DNA of 64,000 nt, taken from Paramecium sonneborni (taxonomy: Eukaryota > Ciliophora > Oligohymenophorea > Peniculida > Parameciidae). The notes under the pieces are model-generated. The model searched no databases and was not told the DNA's origin. It saw only the letters and a list, made by a program, of their open reading frames with translations. A program made the position numbers and the translations under genes. The stretch covers positions 343,352 through 407,351 of the forward strand of contig CAJJDN010000040.1 in the NCBI GenBank assembly GCA_905182985.1, written 5' to 3'. Below are positions 48,901 through 61,799 of the stretch, in pieces (position 1 is the first letter of the stretch; each line of letters starts with the position of its first letter).

Positions 48901-51900
48901 TTAAATTAAATGAGAAATTAAAATTAATTAAAAGAAAATGAATGTAAAAATCTTTAAATTTTACATCTTGAAAATGAGGAATTGAGAACAAAACAAACCT
49001 AATTATATAATCAAATTATTTAATTATAAAATTAAATTGAATAATTAGAGTGCATCAAACCATCATTATAATATGATCCTAATGATTAAAAAATAAAATT
49101 TGAGACTGATCCAGAAAAATCTTTAGCTTTGAGTTAATTATAATAAGAAAATTAATTACTAAAAAACTAAATGTAAGAATTAGAAGATTAACGTACTGAA
49201 GATATAAAAAAGTTTTAGGAAATGATAGAGGATAGTGAAAATAAATAAAATATCATAGAACTTTTACAATCCAAATAAATACTTCAACAATAATTAAGAA
49301 ATTTACAAAATTAATTAGACAAAACATTGTAAGAATAAATATTGCTTTAAGGACTACTATTTAAGAAAAATAAATAAATTGTTGAACTTTAATCAAATTA
49401 AAATGATGATGAAATCAAAAAATAATTTGAAAATTAAAAGTCAATTATAGAAGAATTCAAAGATAAACTTCAATAATCTAAGAATTAGTACTAAGAACTT
49501 TTAGAGATTTCATCATAAAATTTAACACCTAATGGATAAAGAGAAAAATTGTTATAAAATGCAAATTAAATACACGAATAATAATAGTAGATTTAATAAT
49601 TGCATCATTAATTAGAAAATGAAGTTCCATAATTATTAGGAGAATTAGCTCAATTCAAATAAAAACATAATGATTCTTAAACTGAAATAAAATTATTAAT
49701 GGAAAGTTATTAAAACTTATTAAATTAAAGATCTTAGAATTTACAATAATTAGATTAATTTAATGATTAAAGTTATTCGACAATTAAAAATATTAATTTG
49801 TAAGATACGAATTTATCTGGAGAAAAACAAGAAAATAAAAAAAATGATCAAACAAATATCTCAGATTATTAAGATGATTTAATAAGAAAGAATAATTTAT
49901 TAGAATAAGAAATTTTATTGATGTAGCAATAAAAAATTAAATTTATCTCTGAATTAGAAGATTTACATTAAAAAAATACTCTTAAAGATTCAGAAATTTT
50001 GATTTTAAAAAACAAAGTTGCTGAAGAAAACACAGAATTTTGGAAAGAAGAATACACAAAGTTAGCATCTTAAATAAAGAATAACAGCTAAAATTAAATT
50101 TTAGAGTCAGAGTAAAATTAAATTCAAATCCTTTAATAATAAAACTAAAAACTAAAAAGTTAAATTTTAGAAATTGAAACATAAAGATAAGAGGATTTAA
50201 AAAAATTTTAGAATGTTTTAGAAAATGGAGATTAAGGTAATTAACTTTTGTAATTATTCTCAGAAAGGTAACAGCTTTAATCATCCTAAAGATAAATGTA
50301 AAATATAATTGATGAATTATAATAAAAAATAAAATAGAAAGATAAATAATTAAATGATTCTTAAGATAGCTTAACAATCTAAAATTTATGTTATTAAATT
50401 TAAGAGTTGTAAAATTAAAATTAATTATTTTAAAAATAATTACAATTATCTAAGGAATAATATAGTTAGCTTTAAGAATAATCTGTGGTCAATTTAAGTC
50501 CTAATGATTTAAAAGAAAAACTTTTACAAAATAGCTAAACAATTCACCAATAATAAGAAGAAATTTTAATATTAAAAAATCAAATTTAGACTGATCAAAT
50601 TAAATCTACAGATTAATTATAATAAACAAATCAAAAATTATAAAATGCTCTTTAAGAAATTTAAAATTGGAAGGAATCAAATTTCAATCTATAAGAAATC
50701 TAATAGGAAATACCTCAAATTTAAATTGATGAAGATTTAATAAAAGATATGAATTTGGAGTAAGCTTAACAGCAATTATAATTAGTAGTATAAAATTATA
50801 AATAAGCTAACGAATCATAATAGTAGGCTAAAAATATCATAAATGAATAAAAAAATTTGATTAATAAACATGAAAATTAAATAAAAAAATTACAATAATA
50901 AAATTTAGAAATCTAATAAGAAAATTATTTATTAAGATAATTAAATTAATCATAAATTAATCAAATAGAAAAATTAAATGACTCTAATTAGACTTAATGT
51001 TAAGAAATTATTGATTAACAAAATCAACAAACTGGAGAAATAAAAAAATAAATAACAGAATAAAATTAATAAGTATTGAACATACATGATTTAAAAATTT
51101 TAAATGAATTATTACAAAAATAATTAGAAAATTAACTTGATTAGATAAAAATAAATAAGATCGAACATTAAGAATAATTGCTCTAAGCTTAAAACTAAAT
51201 AAATGATTTATTAAAAAACTAAGTCAAGACAGTTTAATCTTCAGAATAAATATAATTTTAAACAGATCCAGAAAAACTTTTATAATTGAGTTAATTAAAA
51301 TAATAAAATGAGTCTTTAAGATTATAAATAGAAGAATTAGAATAAAATCGTAAAAAGGATCTATAAAAGTTTTAAGATATGATTGAAAATGGAGTAAATG
51401 AAAACTCAATTGTTATATTACTTTCAGAAAAATAAAAATTATAATCAGATTTAAGAGTAATATAAAATAAACTTGATTTAGTTTAATAAGAATAATTAAT
51501 TTTATAAAGTTAATTGACTTAGAAAACAAAATAACTAATTGATATTCATGATGATATTAAGTAGGATGAAACAAAAAGAATGTAATTATAATTATAAAAT
51601 TAAAATGATATTCTAAAAAAATAATTGGATAAAACTAAAGAATAATATCAAGAATTATTACAAATCTAATCAGAAAATTTAACACCAAATGGATTATAAG
51701 AGAAAATTCTTTAGCAAACAAAAATTATTCATAATTTAGAAGAAAAGGTTTAAAATCTTTAGCTAGAATTAGAAATATAATTACCTTAACTTTCTGGAGA
51801 AATAACTTAATTAAAATTAAAATTGAAAGATGCTGTAACAGATGCTTAATTTTGGAATAGTAAATATAATGAGGTAATACAAGTTTAGTAAGAAAATTCA

Positions 51901-54763
51901 GATGATAAAATTTAATTATTATTATTATAATTAGCTTAATAAGAAGAAAAAATTGAAAAAGAAAAACTAAAATTTGATTAATTATTAAATGAATAGTATA
52001 ACTAATTGTCTCCATCTTCAGCTTAAGCAAAACTTCTAAAAGCATTATAATAAATTGCTGATTTAGAGGAGAAATTAGAAAAATCTGAAGATTTGAAAAA
52101 TTAATACTAAAAATAGCTTATAAATTCAAATTAATTTAATCAAATTGAAGAAGAATTACAAAGTTCTAAAAAATAAGTTTAAATGTTAGAAAAAGTTAAT
52201 GAAGTTTAAGTATCTTAAATTTAATTTTATAAAAATTAACTTTCTGAATAGAATCAAATATCTCCAAATTAATAAATTATTGAGCAACTTTCAATTGAGA
52301 AACAAAAATCAGAATTTTGGAAAAAATAATATACAGATATAATTAGTTAATAACAGATTTAAGAAAATTTACAATTTAAAATAAATTAAAAAGAAGATGA
52401 ATTAATTTCATAGTTTAAATAACCCTAAGATTAAAATTTTTAAGATCTTTTAAATGAAATGGATAACTTAAAATAATAAAATATCTATCTTTAATAATTA
52501 GTTATTAATACTCAAAGTAAAATAAAAAGTTAATAAACAAAAGAAAGCATATAGGAGAATCCCTTAAATGATATAGATAAATAAGATTTAGAATAAAAAA
52601 ATTAAATTTTAGCAAATTAAGTTGAGGAATTGAAAAAATAGAATGAAAAGTAATATTGTAATATTATAAATTAGTATTCTTGTATAAATGAATAAAGCCC
52701 TTAGTGGAGATGATAAAACATAATAAATTTCTGAATTGATTGAGAAAAATAATCTTTTAAGTTTAACTAATGGTAAGCTTCTTATTGATTTAGAAGCCAA
52801 TCAAAAGGAACTATTAAAATATTATTAATAACCATAAAAATAGGATGATATGATAAATAGTTTTGAAAGGTCTGAAAAATATTAAAATGAAAAATAGAGA
52901 AGTTTTGATTTATAAAATTAAGTTGAACTATTAGTATAATAATTAGATTTTTGGAAATAAAAATATTAATAAGTTTTGAATGATTTTAGTCAATAACATT
53001 CACCTAATAGTTTATAAAATTAGGTTGCTGAATAAGTATCTCAAATTCATCAATAAGAAGAAGCACTTTTTATACTATAATAGACTACTGATCAAGTTAA
53101 AATTCAAAATGAAGCTAAAATAAATTAACTTTAATTAGAAATAGAGATTATGAAAAACGAAAATGAGAATATATAGAAAAAGTTAACTGAAGAATAAAAT
53201 ATTTTCGAATAGCTAAGTCAATAGAAACGCTTATAGTAAGAAAATAATGAAAAATAGATTAAATTTTGGAAAGTTAAATATGAAGAAACTTTGAAAAATA
53301 CAATTGAAAATCATGAGGGAATTTAAGCAATATTGTCTTAAGATGAGGAAGCATTTGCAAAATTAAATATTGATTAAAATTTAAATTAGTTTAATTTAAA
53401 TTCCGAACTTATAGATAGGTTAAGAGTAGAAAATTAAAAATTTTAAAGTGAAATTGTATTTTATAAAAAAAGAGTACTAGAATTAGAATAACAATAACAG
53501 AAGATAGAACCAAGCTAACAAGATACAATATAGTCAAGACAATATTAAATTACTTAGTTAGAAAGAGATTTATAAAAAGCAATATAAAACTAAGAATATT
53601 GGTAAGTAAAATATAATGATGCTGTTAAATAAAATATTGAAAAAGAAATTGGTTTGAAAGGAGATACTTAAAATTCAGTAAGTTTTTGGAAATAAAAATA
53701 TGATTAATCAGAAAAAAGTAGATAAGAGCTAATATAAAAACTAATTGAAAAAGATGAGCAATTAGAATATAATATGTAATCTTTTTAATCAATGCTTAAA
53801 GATGAATTAAAAGAGGAATTAACAAAAATTAGATTGTAAGAAAGATAAATAATACAGAAATAATAGTTAGATGAGAAACCTAAAAATGAAATAAATTTAA
53901 TTGAAAAATTAAAGTAATAACATGAGATTGAAAAATAATAATTAATATAAGAATTCTTAAGAAGAATAGATTAATTATTAATTAGTAATGTACAGAAATA
54001 TCCTGATTCTGAAAATTGGAAAGAATTGATTCTTAAATATGAAAAATAACGTTAAAATGAACTCTATGAATTAAAATAGTAATTACAGATTTTATAAAGA
54101 TCATAAATATAAACTTAAGATATTGAATTTTATGCTGAAAGAAGAGCTTATGAGAATACAATTAATGAACTCAAAAACAGAATTTAAAATAGTGATTAAT
54201 AAGAGCTTTTTGATACTATAGAATATTAAAGAAAAGTAATTTAAGGTCTTGAAGATTAGATATCTCTATTATAGAATGAAAAATTGCAATTAAATAGGCA
54301 TATTTAAGAATAAAGCTAAGAAATCGATATGTTGAGAGATAACATTTAAAAATATTAAATTCAATCTGATAATAGAAAAAAATAACGACTAGAAGTAATG
54401 GAAGCCATTTCTGAAATGAAGAGAGATAGAACTATAGAAAGAGATTCTCAGAAATCTCCTTATAAATCAGTAAGACCAAGCTAAAATAGATAATCTTGGA
54501 ATATATATCCTCGCGAATATTTGAGACCATCTAACATAACTTAATAGTATTCCTAAATTAAAGAACATCAGTCTCCTATATAAAGAATCCCTTATCAATC
54601 AACATAATTCCTATCTCCTTAATAAGAGAATTTAGAAATACCAGCTAAATTATAAGAGCTAGATGAAATTAAGTATAAATACTAAAAGGCATATAATACT
54701 ATTCTAAAATTAGAAACTTAAGTTGTAGAAAAGTTATAATAAGATGATATTATTATTCAATGA
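45941..54763 (+). CDS. giant coiled-coil protein (about 2,900 residues) with four long internal modules
   Basis: Open under the ciliate code from ATG 45941 (MRGRSIHNQQPFQMRSPQ) to TGA 54761-54763, with a 23-nt intron at 46340-46362. The N-terminal 500 residues mix coil with Ser/Pro-rich basic linkers (SPTKFKSLSPSMS, YVSPIRISPIRSHTF). The rest is Gln/Glu/Lys/Leu coiled coil, punctuated by a repeated LTPNGL-EKLLQ...IH element near 48280, 49526, 50498 and 51682, preceded by a TDPEK...LSQL block near 47852, 49092 and 51265. The element QFW..KY also recurs. The C terminus is Pro/Ser/Arg-rich (SPYKSVRPSQNRQSW) and ends in a short coil. A structural, perhaps centrosomal or basal-body role is only an analogy. 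Confidence 0.85.
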
Positions 54764-54813
54764 ATTATCTATATATAAACCTTCTTATTTTAAAAACAAA
54801 ATTTTTATAAATA

Positions 54814-55213
54814 TCAAAACTTTACTCTGTTATATAATTATTTCCCAAATTAATTATAAACTTCTGGATCTGCTAAATCTAATGGGTTAGGATAAAAGGA
54901 AGGCAAAACTTTATTCTATTCTAGCATTTATAATACTATGATTATGCATTATCAATTATAATTTACCTATATATCCCTATTTCTTTAAATATTTTATTTA
55001 TTCTTAATCTTTTTCATCCTTACATTCTCGAAATATCCATTATGCCTCTTTTAATTTTTACATTCTTTCTAATCTTCTTTCATAAGTAAATGAAATTTAT
55101 TTTAAAATTCTCCTATATAAATATATAACTTCATTTGATTATTCAAATTCATAAATTTCCATTATAGCTGTTGTCTAAGGCAATAATCCAAGCCTCTTAC
55201 GAATAAAATTCAT
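54814..55213 (-). CDS. LYR-motif mitochondrial protein
   Basis: About 122 residues from ATG 55213 (MNFIRKRLGLLPQTTAIM) to TGA 54814. A 31-nt intron at 54936-54966 restores the frame. VIYLYRRILKQISF carries the LYR tripeptide followed by a basic helix, as in LYRM proteins; a later phenylalanine in EAQWIFRECKDE suits the family's conserved F. LYRM proteins bind acyl carrier protein and help assemble respiratory complexes or Fe-S clusters in the matrix. Which LYRM this is cannot be decided. The stop is 50 bp from the convergent stop of the giant coiled-coil gene. Confidence 0.65.
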
Positions 55214-55610
55214 AAATATAATTATTAAAATTAAATTAAATGAATTGGTTTCATTTTATAATTAAAGAAATTATAAACATAATATAAATCAATTAAGGAT
55301 GTGTTATTTTTACTTTTGCTTAAATTCTTAGTATTTTTCTTAAAAAAAGCAGACTATTTTATATATCTTGAAATTAATTTAAAAACAATTTCCATTTAAT
55401 TATATTGTAATGAAATTAATATAGAAAATTAATCATCTATAAAAATGAATACTAAGTTATAAATTATATTATTTAATGATAATATTTGAAAATCTTTTAT
55501 CGATATAAGTTAAATTTAATATCCAAAATTAATATAAAATATAAAAGATTATAGTTTTAATGTTTGATTTCTATTCTAATTATAATAATGAAGAAAATCA
55601 AATATTTAAT
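55214..55610. other. intergenic, no gene seen
   Basis: About 400 very AT-rich bases upstream of the LYR gene start. No open frame reads as protein on either strand. Confidence 0.55.
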
Positions 55611-56218
55611 TCACATATTGTATTATAAAAGATTTTTTTTAAAATTTACATCAAAAATTGGCATCAACCTTTCTTAACTTTTAACTTGTATAAGGGAGAA
55701 CACATCATTCACTTCTATTTATTTACAGTTTGAATTAAGTATGTTTAAACTATTTTTTTCTGTTGATGTAGATACATGACATTATCTTTTTTATTTAAAG
55801 AATTTATCTAGATTGTTTCTAGTGTATTGAGAAATACTAGAAAAAAGTTAACTTTTGTCTCTTTATAATGATGTCTATATTGTTGGCAAATGAGTAATTT
55901 TAGTTTGAGATGTACCTTCAGTGGCAGGCATTTTTTTAATTATAAATCTATGTCCCTTTTCAACAATATCAATATTAAAATGTTTATGTAAAATTGTATT
56001 AGCCCAACTAGATCTATATGGATTCTCTATCTAAATTATATTATATAGTATTAACTTTTTTGACCTTAATTAAATCTTCCAAGCTTCTCTTACTTTCTAT
56101 AAGTATCAATATTAGATTGATCTAATTATGGGTCTTTTGAAAATTATAAAAAGTCAATTGGTTCTGATAATTCAGGAATATATTGAGAACTCTAATTAAA
56201 GATGTTTGTCTGTTTCAT
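55611..56218 (-). CDS. unrecognised protein with short conserved-looking core
   Basis: From ATG 56218 (MKQTNIFNQSSQYIPELSE) to TGA 55611, about 190 residues. One splice near 56030-56060 is needed, but its exact boundaries are uncertain. The core IENPYRSSWANTILHKHF and GHRFIIKKMPATEGTSQ looks folded; the ends are Gln/Ser-rich. No family recognised. Confidence 0.6.
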
Positions 56219-56339
56219 GTTTGTTTAATTTTATAAAAAATTATATATTGATTTTTGGATTTGTAATGAAGTGTTTAAAAATCCTTTATAAATAAGTTAA
56301 GATAAAAAGATTTAAGTAAATAATAATTTTAGATGCATT

Positions 56340-56770
56340 TCAATAAATTTTATAAATATTTAATGTTTCAAAAAAATCGAGTAGATTTAATGGATCTGCT
56401 TAAGCAACTGGTATCCAAGAAAATAGTTAAGATGGAAGCCATTTGACTAAACACTCTTTACCATTAAAATCAAATATGCATGCTTGTTCTTGATTTTCTG
56501 TGTTTTAAGTAAAACCAACAAATTACAATTTTTCATATAGTAATCGTTCAGCAACCTTATAAGAATAAAATACTGTACTAAATCTGGATAATTTTATTTA
56601 ACCATTTGATAAGGAAGTATAGCGGAATCAGGTTTGTAATGATGTACTTTTTTAAAGGAAAGCCAAACTCTTTCATTTTCAATTTTAATGATTCCAATTG
56701 GTTAAGAAGAGGATGATTTATCATAATGAATATAAATCTATTCTTACTAATCTGATTCTTCTTTCTTCAT
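56340..56770 (-). CDS. unrecognised small protein
   Basis: From ATG 56770 (MKKEESDQQEQIYIHYDK) to TGA 56340, about 135 residues with a 23-nt intron near 56556-56578 (GTACAG...AAG). It reads as a compact, mixed alpha/beta domain: IGIIKIENERVWLSF, YEKLQFVGFTQNTEN, CIFDFNGKECLVKWLP. No family recognised. The start is 35 bp from the divergent syntaxin start. Confidence 0.62.
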
Positions 56771-56805
56771 AATGAAATAAAAAAATTATAAAATATAATA
56801 TTTTT

Positions 56806-57778
56806 ATGTCTTTTTTTCAAGACTTTAACAAAGTGAAAGTATAAAATATACTAAATTAAGAAATAATAAGATATTTTAGAGCTTTAAGATTTACGTTAAA
56901 AAGATGGAGAGGCTTAAGTAATTAAGTTAACTTAGATGGCATAAGCAAGAATACGTAATTTTGAAAAGGTTTATCATTATTTGAACGAGGAAGTATTTAT
57001 ATGATTTTAAAAAGATAATTAATAATAGATCTCAAAAAGGCATGGATGATATGTATTTGATTGAAAAAGATTTTTATTAGACCAGTATTAGTGAAAGAGG
57101 CAAAAAATGATTTAGATGAAATGTTAAAAATAATATCAGAGATGCAATCTATTCAATTATTTAGAAAAACAGAAAATGTAATAAGCATTTATATTTACTG
57201 ATAATTAGTCATAAAGATAATAAACTGTTTAAAAATTGATCTAAGTATTCTAAGATTCAAATGCAAAATTAAAATAATTAACTGATTAGTTATTAACAAG
57301 ATAACAAACAAGTTTATAATCTGCAAAAGAATCATTTAAGGATCATCACAGTGATAGTTAAATAAATGTATAATTATTGGATGAGATGTAATATGATGAA
57401 GAATTCATTTAAAGAAGAAATAAATAAATAACAGAAATGGGATAGTATTATATTTATACATGTATAGAGTAATATACTAACTAAATTAAATGATGACAGA
57501 TGGAGCAAGGATGATATAAGATTAAGGATTGAAAATTGATATTATTAGTTCAAATGTAAAAAGTGCTAGAGAAAAGGTTGAAGGAGCTGTAATTGAAGTT
57601 AAAAAAGCATCTTAAGTATAATAAGGAAACAATGGAAGAATGTATAATATTATAAAATTTAAGGTTATTTTTTTGTGGCATAATTACATTGATAGTTGTT
57701 ATTATAGTATTGTTATATAGTGCTAGTTCTAGACCTCATCCAAATCCTAATGCTTAATAACCATAATCATAAAATTGA
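56806..57778 (+). CDS. syntaxin-family Qa-SNARE
   Basis: Starts MSFFQDFNKVK, continues into an N-terminal helical region and a SNARE motif: RRNKQITEMGQVIYQLNQ, then MMTDGARMIQDQGLKIDIIS with the zero-layer Gln and the DQG-x2-ID signature of syntaxins, then SNVKSAREKVEGAVIEVKKA. The C terminus is a single membrane anchor (FFCGIITLIVVIIVLLY) with a short luminal tail. At least six introns of 22-31 nt are needed, including 56839-56860 and 57642-57663, which exposes the anchor. About 270 residues. It fuses vesicles with endosomal, Golgi or plasma membrane; the compartment cannot be told. Confidence 0.85.
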
Positions 57779-57809
57779 TATTAATATTCATAATATTATT
57801 TCACCACAA

Positions 57810-59080
57810 ATGAAATTAAAACAATCCTTTATTGTAGCTGTCAAACCTATCAAAATAAACAAAACTTTAGAAAGAATAGGTAAATTACCTTCCAAATATT
57901 TAATGTCTCCAATCTTAAAGGAATAGAAAGATATAAGGCCTTAAGAATTTGAAGATTAAACCAAATTAAATTTCTAATATTAATACCAACCTAACAAAGT
58001 AGGAAGATAAAATGATCATTTTTTAACAAATTGATAATATAAGGAATTTGCTTATAAGAATCCTCATGGCAAAGTTCATATATTTAAATACCAAGATATA
58101 ATTTTTACTTTAGCAGGATCATAATGGGAACATGTTCCTATAAAAAACCTATATAAGTTGTTATTATTTTCTAGACCTTCATTAATAATGTTGTAAATGA
58201 AACCAGATCAAATACTTAAAGGTTTTGATTATAAATTTAAATCATCAAAAGATTATATAAATTAAATAGTAAGAGAACCTGATGAGATTATGCCTGCTGG
58301 TTATCATGAAAAGATAGCAGAAATATTAGAGCATGAAAAATTAGAATTTTTAGAATATTACATAAATAAGGAAAGAATAGATTATGTTAAAATTGCAACT
58401 ATTTCCAATTATGCTAAAAATTTAATGCTTAAAATTATGTTAGCTGATATTCCAGCTCTCATTTTCAGAGAAACTCTATGCAATTAATTAACACTTCCAT
58501 AATTATAATAATATTTTAAAGTAGCTTGTATAGCAACACCATAAAATCCAGACATTTATCCAAATACTCCTATGAATGTTGCATATTAAATATTACCTGA
58601 TATATTTTTAAGAAGATCAGACGAATTCATGACTACTCTTGTAGAATATTTAAGAGCCAATAAATCATAAAAAAGAATATTTGCTTTATTGGGTGATATG
58701 TAATCTGATGCAATTGTAAATTTATTAGGCAATAAATCTGCATCTCGTTTAAAATTTGAATTAGAAATCCCAAAAATAAAGAGAACTTTATTTAAAGACT
58801 TAACTTGTGAAGATTTAATTGAAAGACATGCAATATTAGATGTAATGTATTATGGTGACATTGGACAAGAAGTTGATCCTGATAATAAGATTATTATTTT
58901 CCAGAAACAATGACTGTAATTGATAAATATGGTAATTTATTGATAAAACTTGTCCTGCTTAAATGACGTATTTACATTTGGAAATGCTTAAAAATATTCA
59001 ATATTCTAATAAAAATATTATAGAATTGGCAGATAAAAATTAAAAGTAGAATATATGGAAAAAGCTTAGATAATTTGATA
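57810..59080 (+). CDS. TraB-like protein with frame disruptions
   Basis: The plus frame from ATG 57810 (MKLKQSFIVAVKPIK) reads as protein to about 58900. An early block (IIFTLAGSQWEHVPIKNL, then RPSLIMLQMKPDQI) and a late one (RSDEFMTTLVEYLRANK, RIFALLGDMQSDAIVNLLG) have the layout of the TraB/TRABD hydrolase-like fold, where GTxH and E-x-R motifs normally sit. The key His and Glu are not obvious, so this is a distant or inactive member at best. The frame holds a TGA at 58032-58034, removable only by a 45-nt intron. Near 58890-58950 it needs two shifts to continue (DYYFPETMTVIDKYG). Confidence 0.5.
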
Positions 59081-59112
59081 TAATTTGTTTATTTTTTAAT
59101 CTTTATAATTAT

Positions 59113-59757
59113 TCATAATGTTGTAAAGACCTCTTCAAATTTATATTTCTTAAATAAGTTTAAAATTGGTTTAAACTTTTCATCTTTGTATGATTATAAT
59201 AATTCATATAAAACTGATTGTGAATTATCAATCACCACTCCCTATTATGCTAATCTTTAATAACATGTTGATCTATATAAAGGTTTATTACTTGATGTTC
59301 CATCTGTTAAGATATGAACTTAATAGCCTAATATATATCTTATATTTACTACCATTTCTAACTAAATCCAAACAAGTTTGCTGAACACATACATGTGCTT
59401 CCCATCCATAGATAACTACTTGGTTCTTTTCAGGGTATTATTATAGAACTCTCTTTCCATCCTCATTGTACATTGAAAATGTGTGTTTCTCATAATAATG
59501 ACTTAATGGAGAAATAGTTGCTTTAACTTCGGGGATTGTTGATCCAAAAGCTTTTACATTTTATTCTGTATAAACAACTGGTATATTTAATATGCCTGCT
59601 GCCTATAATTTTATGAACAAGGTCATACTTCGTTCATTAATTAAGCACATTAAATTGTTTATCCTGGATTATACATGTGTTTCGGGTTATTAAAGACAGT
59701 TTATATATCACAGTTGAAAAAGAGCACTCTATTTCGTAATAATTAACAAATCTTCAT
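59113..59757 (-). CDS. isochorismatase-like hydrolase (ISOC type)
   Basis: About 198 residues from ATG 59757 to TGA 59113 with introns 59603-59628 (26 nt) and one of 25 nt at about 59325-59349. RVLFFNCDIQTVF holds the first catalytic Asp, AAGILNIPVVYTEQN the conserved strand and turn, and VVIYGWEAHVCVQQTCLDL the nucleophile region, with the Cys in the usual ISOC1/2 place (E-x-H-V-C). The C-terminal block YRSTCYQRLAQQGVVIDNSQ matches the family end. Such cysteine hydrolases act on small amides or esters; the eukaryotic ISOC substrate is not established. Confidence 0.83.
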
Positions 59758-60239
59758 AAATATGATATTAATTTTTATAATAATAATTCATCATTAACTT
59801 GAAAATATATTTTTAAATTGATATATTTTTTTATTTAAAAAACTTCTTTAAAATTTTCATCTTTTGAAGTTTAAATTAAATGTATAAATTACATATATAA
59901 AAGTCCTTTTATAAACAGACCATCTAAAAATTTACTTTAATATTATATTTTAGTATTTCTAATCCTTTATCAAATTGCATAGTTAAAGTGAATTTTCCCT
60001 TAAAAATTACTATAGAAAAATCTTCTTTAATTATTATGCTGTTTTTCCAAGAATCTTTGAATTTTATTATGATAAAATTATAGCAATTACATCTATTTTA
60101 GCAAATTCATCAAACATGCATATTATATGACTTATAAACAAGATAATCTATTAAATTTGATTATTTATCAATATTTCTTGAAAGCATTCATCAAAAGAAA
60201 ACTTTTAAAATTGTTAATCAAGCTTATATAAATCCTTGA
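59758..60239. other. intergenic, no gene seen
   Basis: About 480 AT-rich bases upstream of the isochorismatase-like gene. No coding frame or RNA gene recognised. Confidence 0.5.
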
Positions 60240-60869
60240 TCAAAACTATGTATAGAGAGACCAGTATAAATTTAACATAAATCTTAATAAAGTATAATTT
60301 AAATTTATAAAAGATTAAGCACACTATATGATATCTACCACATTTTAAAATTATATACATTCATTGTTTAATTTAATTAATCTTTATTTGTTCATATTAT
60401 CCTTGTATATTTTCGATTTCTTCCCATTTTTTTTTTCAAAAAAAAACATTTGTTACAAAGTTTCCTCTGTAAATTCAATCATTCTTAAATTGTTTATTTA
60501 ATTATTATAATGCTAAACTATTCTATATATTTTATCATCTCTCTGGTTATCTAACTCCAATAAAGCGTCTTCATATAGTGATTCTTGATAATCTTCAGTA
60601 TCAGCTAATGACTAAGACTCACTAATAAGGTTTGTCATATAAATACCACAGCTCTATGATTTTGCAATTTATTTTTTGAAATTTCTTTTTTGAATTCTTT
60701 TTTCTTTTATTTTCTAACTTTATAAATCTATGTCTTTTTTATAAAGGATAATAAGCTTTTATTGTTCTTCTTTTGAGTTTTAGATAAATTGTTAAACCTA
60801 TCTACTTTTGTGTTTAATCTCACCATCATCATTAGGATCTGTTTTACAACGATCAGAGAAATGAGACAT
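60240..60869 (-). CDS. basic coiled-coil protein, unknown function
   Basis: Intronless frame of about 209 residues from ATG 60869 (MSHFSDRCKTDPNDDGEIK) to TGA 60240. The first half is basic and helical (DLQSQKIKEKRIQKRNFKKQ); the middle is acidic (SLADTEDYQESLYEDALL). The last 50 residues have AT-driven composition, so the true end may be earlier, after an intron near 60330. No family recognised. Confidence 0.58.
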
Positions 60870-60904
60870 AAATTTAATTTAATTATTTAATATATATTAT
60901 CCAG

Positions 60905-61558
60905 TAGTCCTTAGAACAAGAACCAGAGATTTATGATTGTCTTTATCTGACTTCTCATTCTTTAAACTCTTCAGTTTAATGTCTAAAATGCATATCCTAC
61001 TAAATTATATATATTTTTCAGCTAGTTCATCTTTTAATTTCAATTAATTAAATATTCATGATTATAATTATAAGATTTTATTTTGAAGCTATAAAATTCG
61101 ATAATTCCAAGGTTTCATCTGTGAAAATAATATTAATTTTAAAAGTACTCTAAAATATCTATTATTTTTAATTGTTCAACAAATAACTAAACCACAAAAA
61201 CTTTCTAATTAATAAAGTAGAATCCTTTTCCTATTCCTAATTTTAGATCTTAAAGTAGATTCCTGGTAGAAGACAATTTTATATTGCTAATACATTCTAT
61301 TTAATTTTTTTATTAAACAATTATTATTCATTAATTCGTATATAGATTAATATAACCTAAATATTTTTAATGGTAGTATTCATAAGTAACTTCATTAAAG
61401 TAATAATAATCTTTTAAATAAGAATATATTTTAATGATTTGAATTTGATGTTTGGTAAATTGGATAAATGTATCAAATAAAGTTCCTTTCTTGTTTGTAT
61501 ATTGGAATAAAATGTCTAGAATCTGTTTAATTAATTGATTTTCTGTTTTAGCAATCAA
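60905..61558 (-). CDS. unrecognised protein, intron structure unresolved
   Basis: A good N-terminal block starts at ATG 61558 (MIAKTENQLIKQILDILFQY), continuing to VTYEYYHQKYLGYINLY. Further protein-like blocks lie at 61135-61265 (LGIGKGFYFINQKVFVVQL) and 60900-61000 (RICILDIKLKSLKNE, SLVLVLRTTGQYIL) in other frames. They probably form one gene with short introns that I could not place. No domain named. Confidence 0.4.
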
Positions 61559-61799
61559 TAAATAAAGAGAAAGAATTACAAATAATCATATTTGTATATA
61601 TTGGAAATTAAATTTAAATGAAAACTTGTACTAAATGATTTGATTCTAAATTTGATTTTTAGCAAAATTATTGAATAGAGTTCAACTAATTGTAAAATGA
61701 GTCAGTTATAATTGTTTATCTTTTGTGTGTAATTGTATGAGTTTATCTTGTATATTAGTGATTAAATTCATTAAAAAAAGATTTTTATTTTAATTTAAA

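Noticed and set aside
49982..52045. Hydrophobic minus-strand frames resembling membrane proteins
   Set aside because: They are shadows of the giant plus-strand coiled coil; AT-rich Gln/Lys/Leu codons give Phe/Leu/Ile on the opposite strand.
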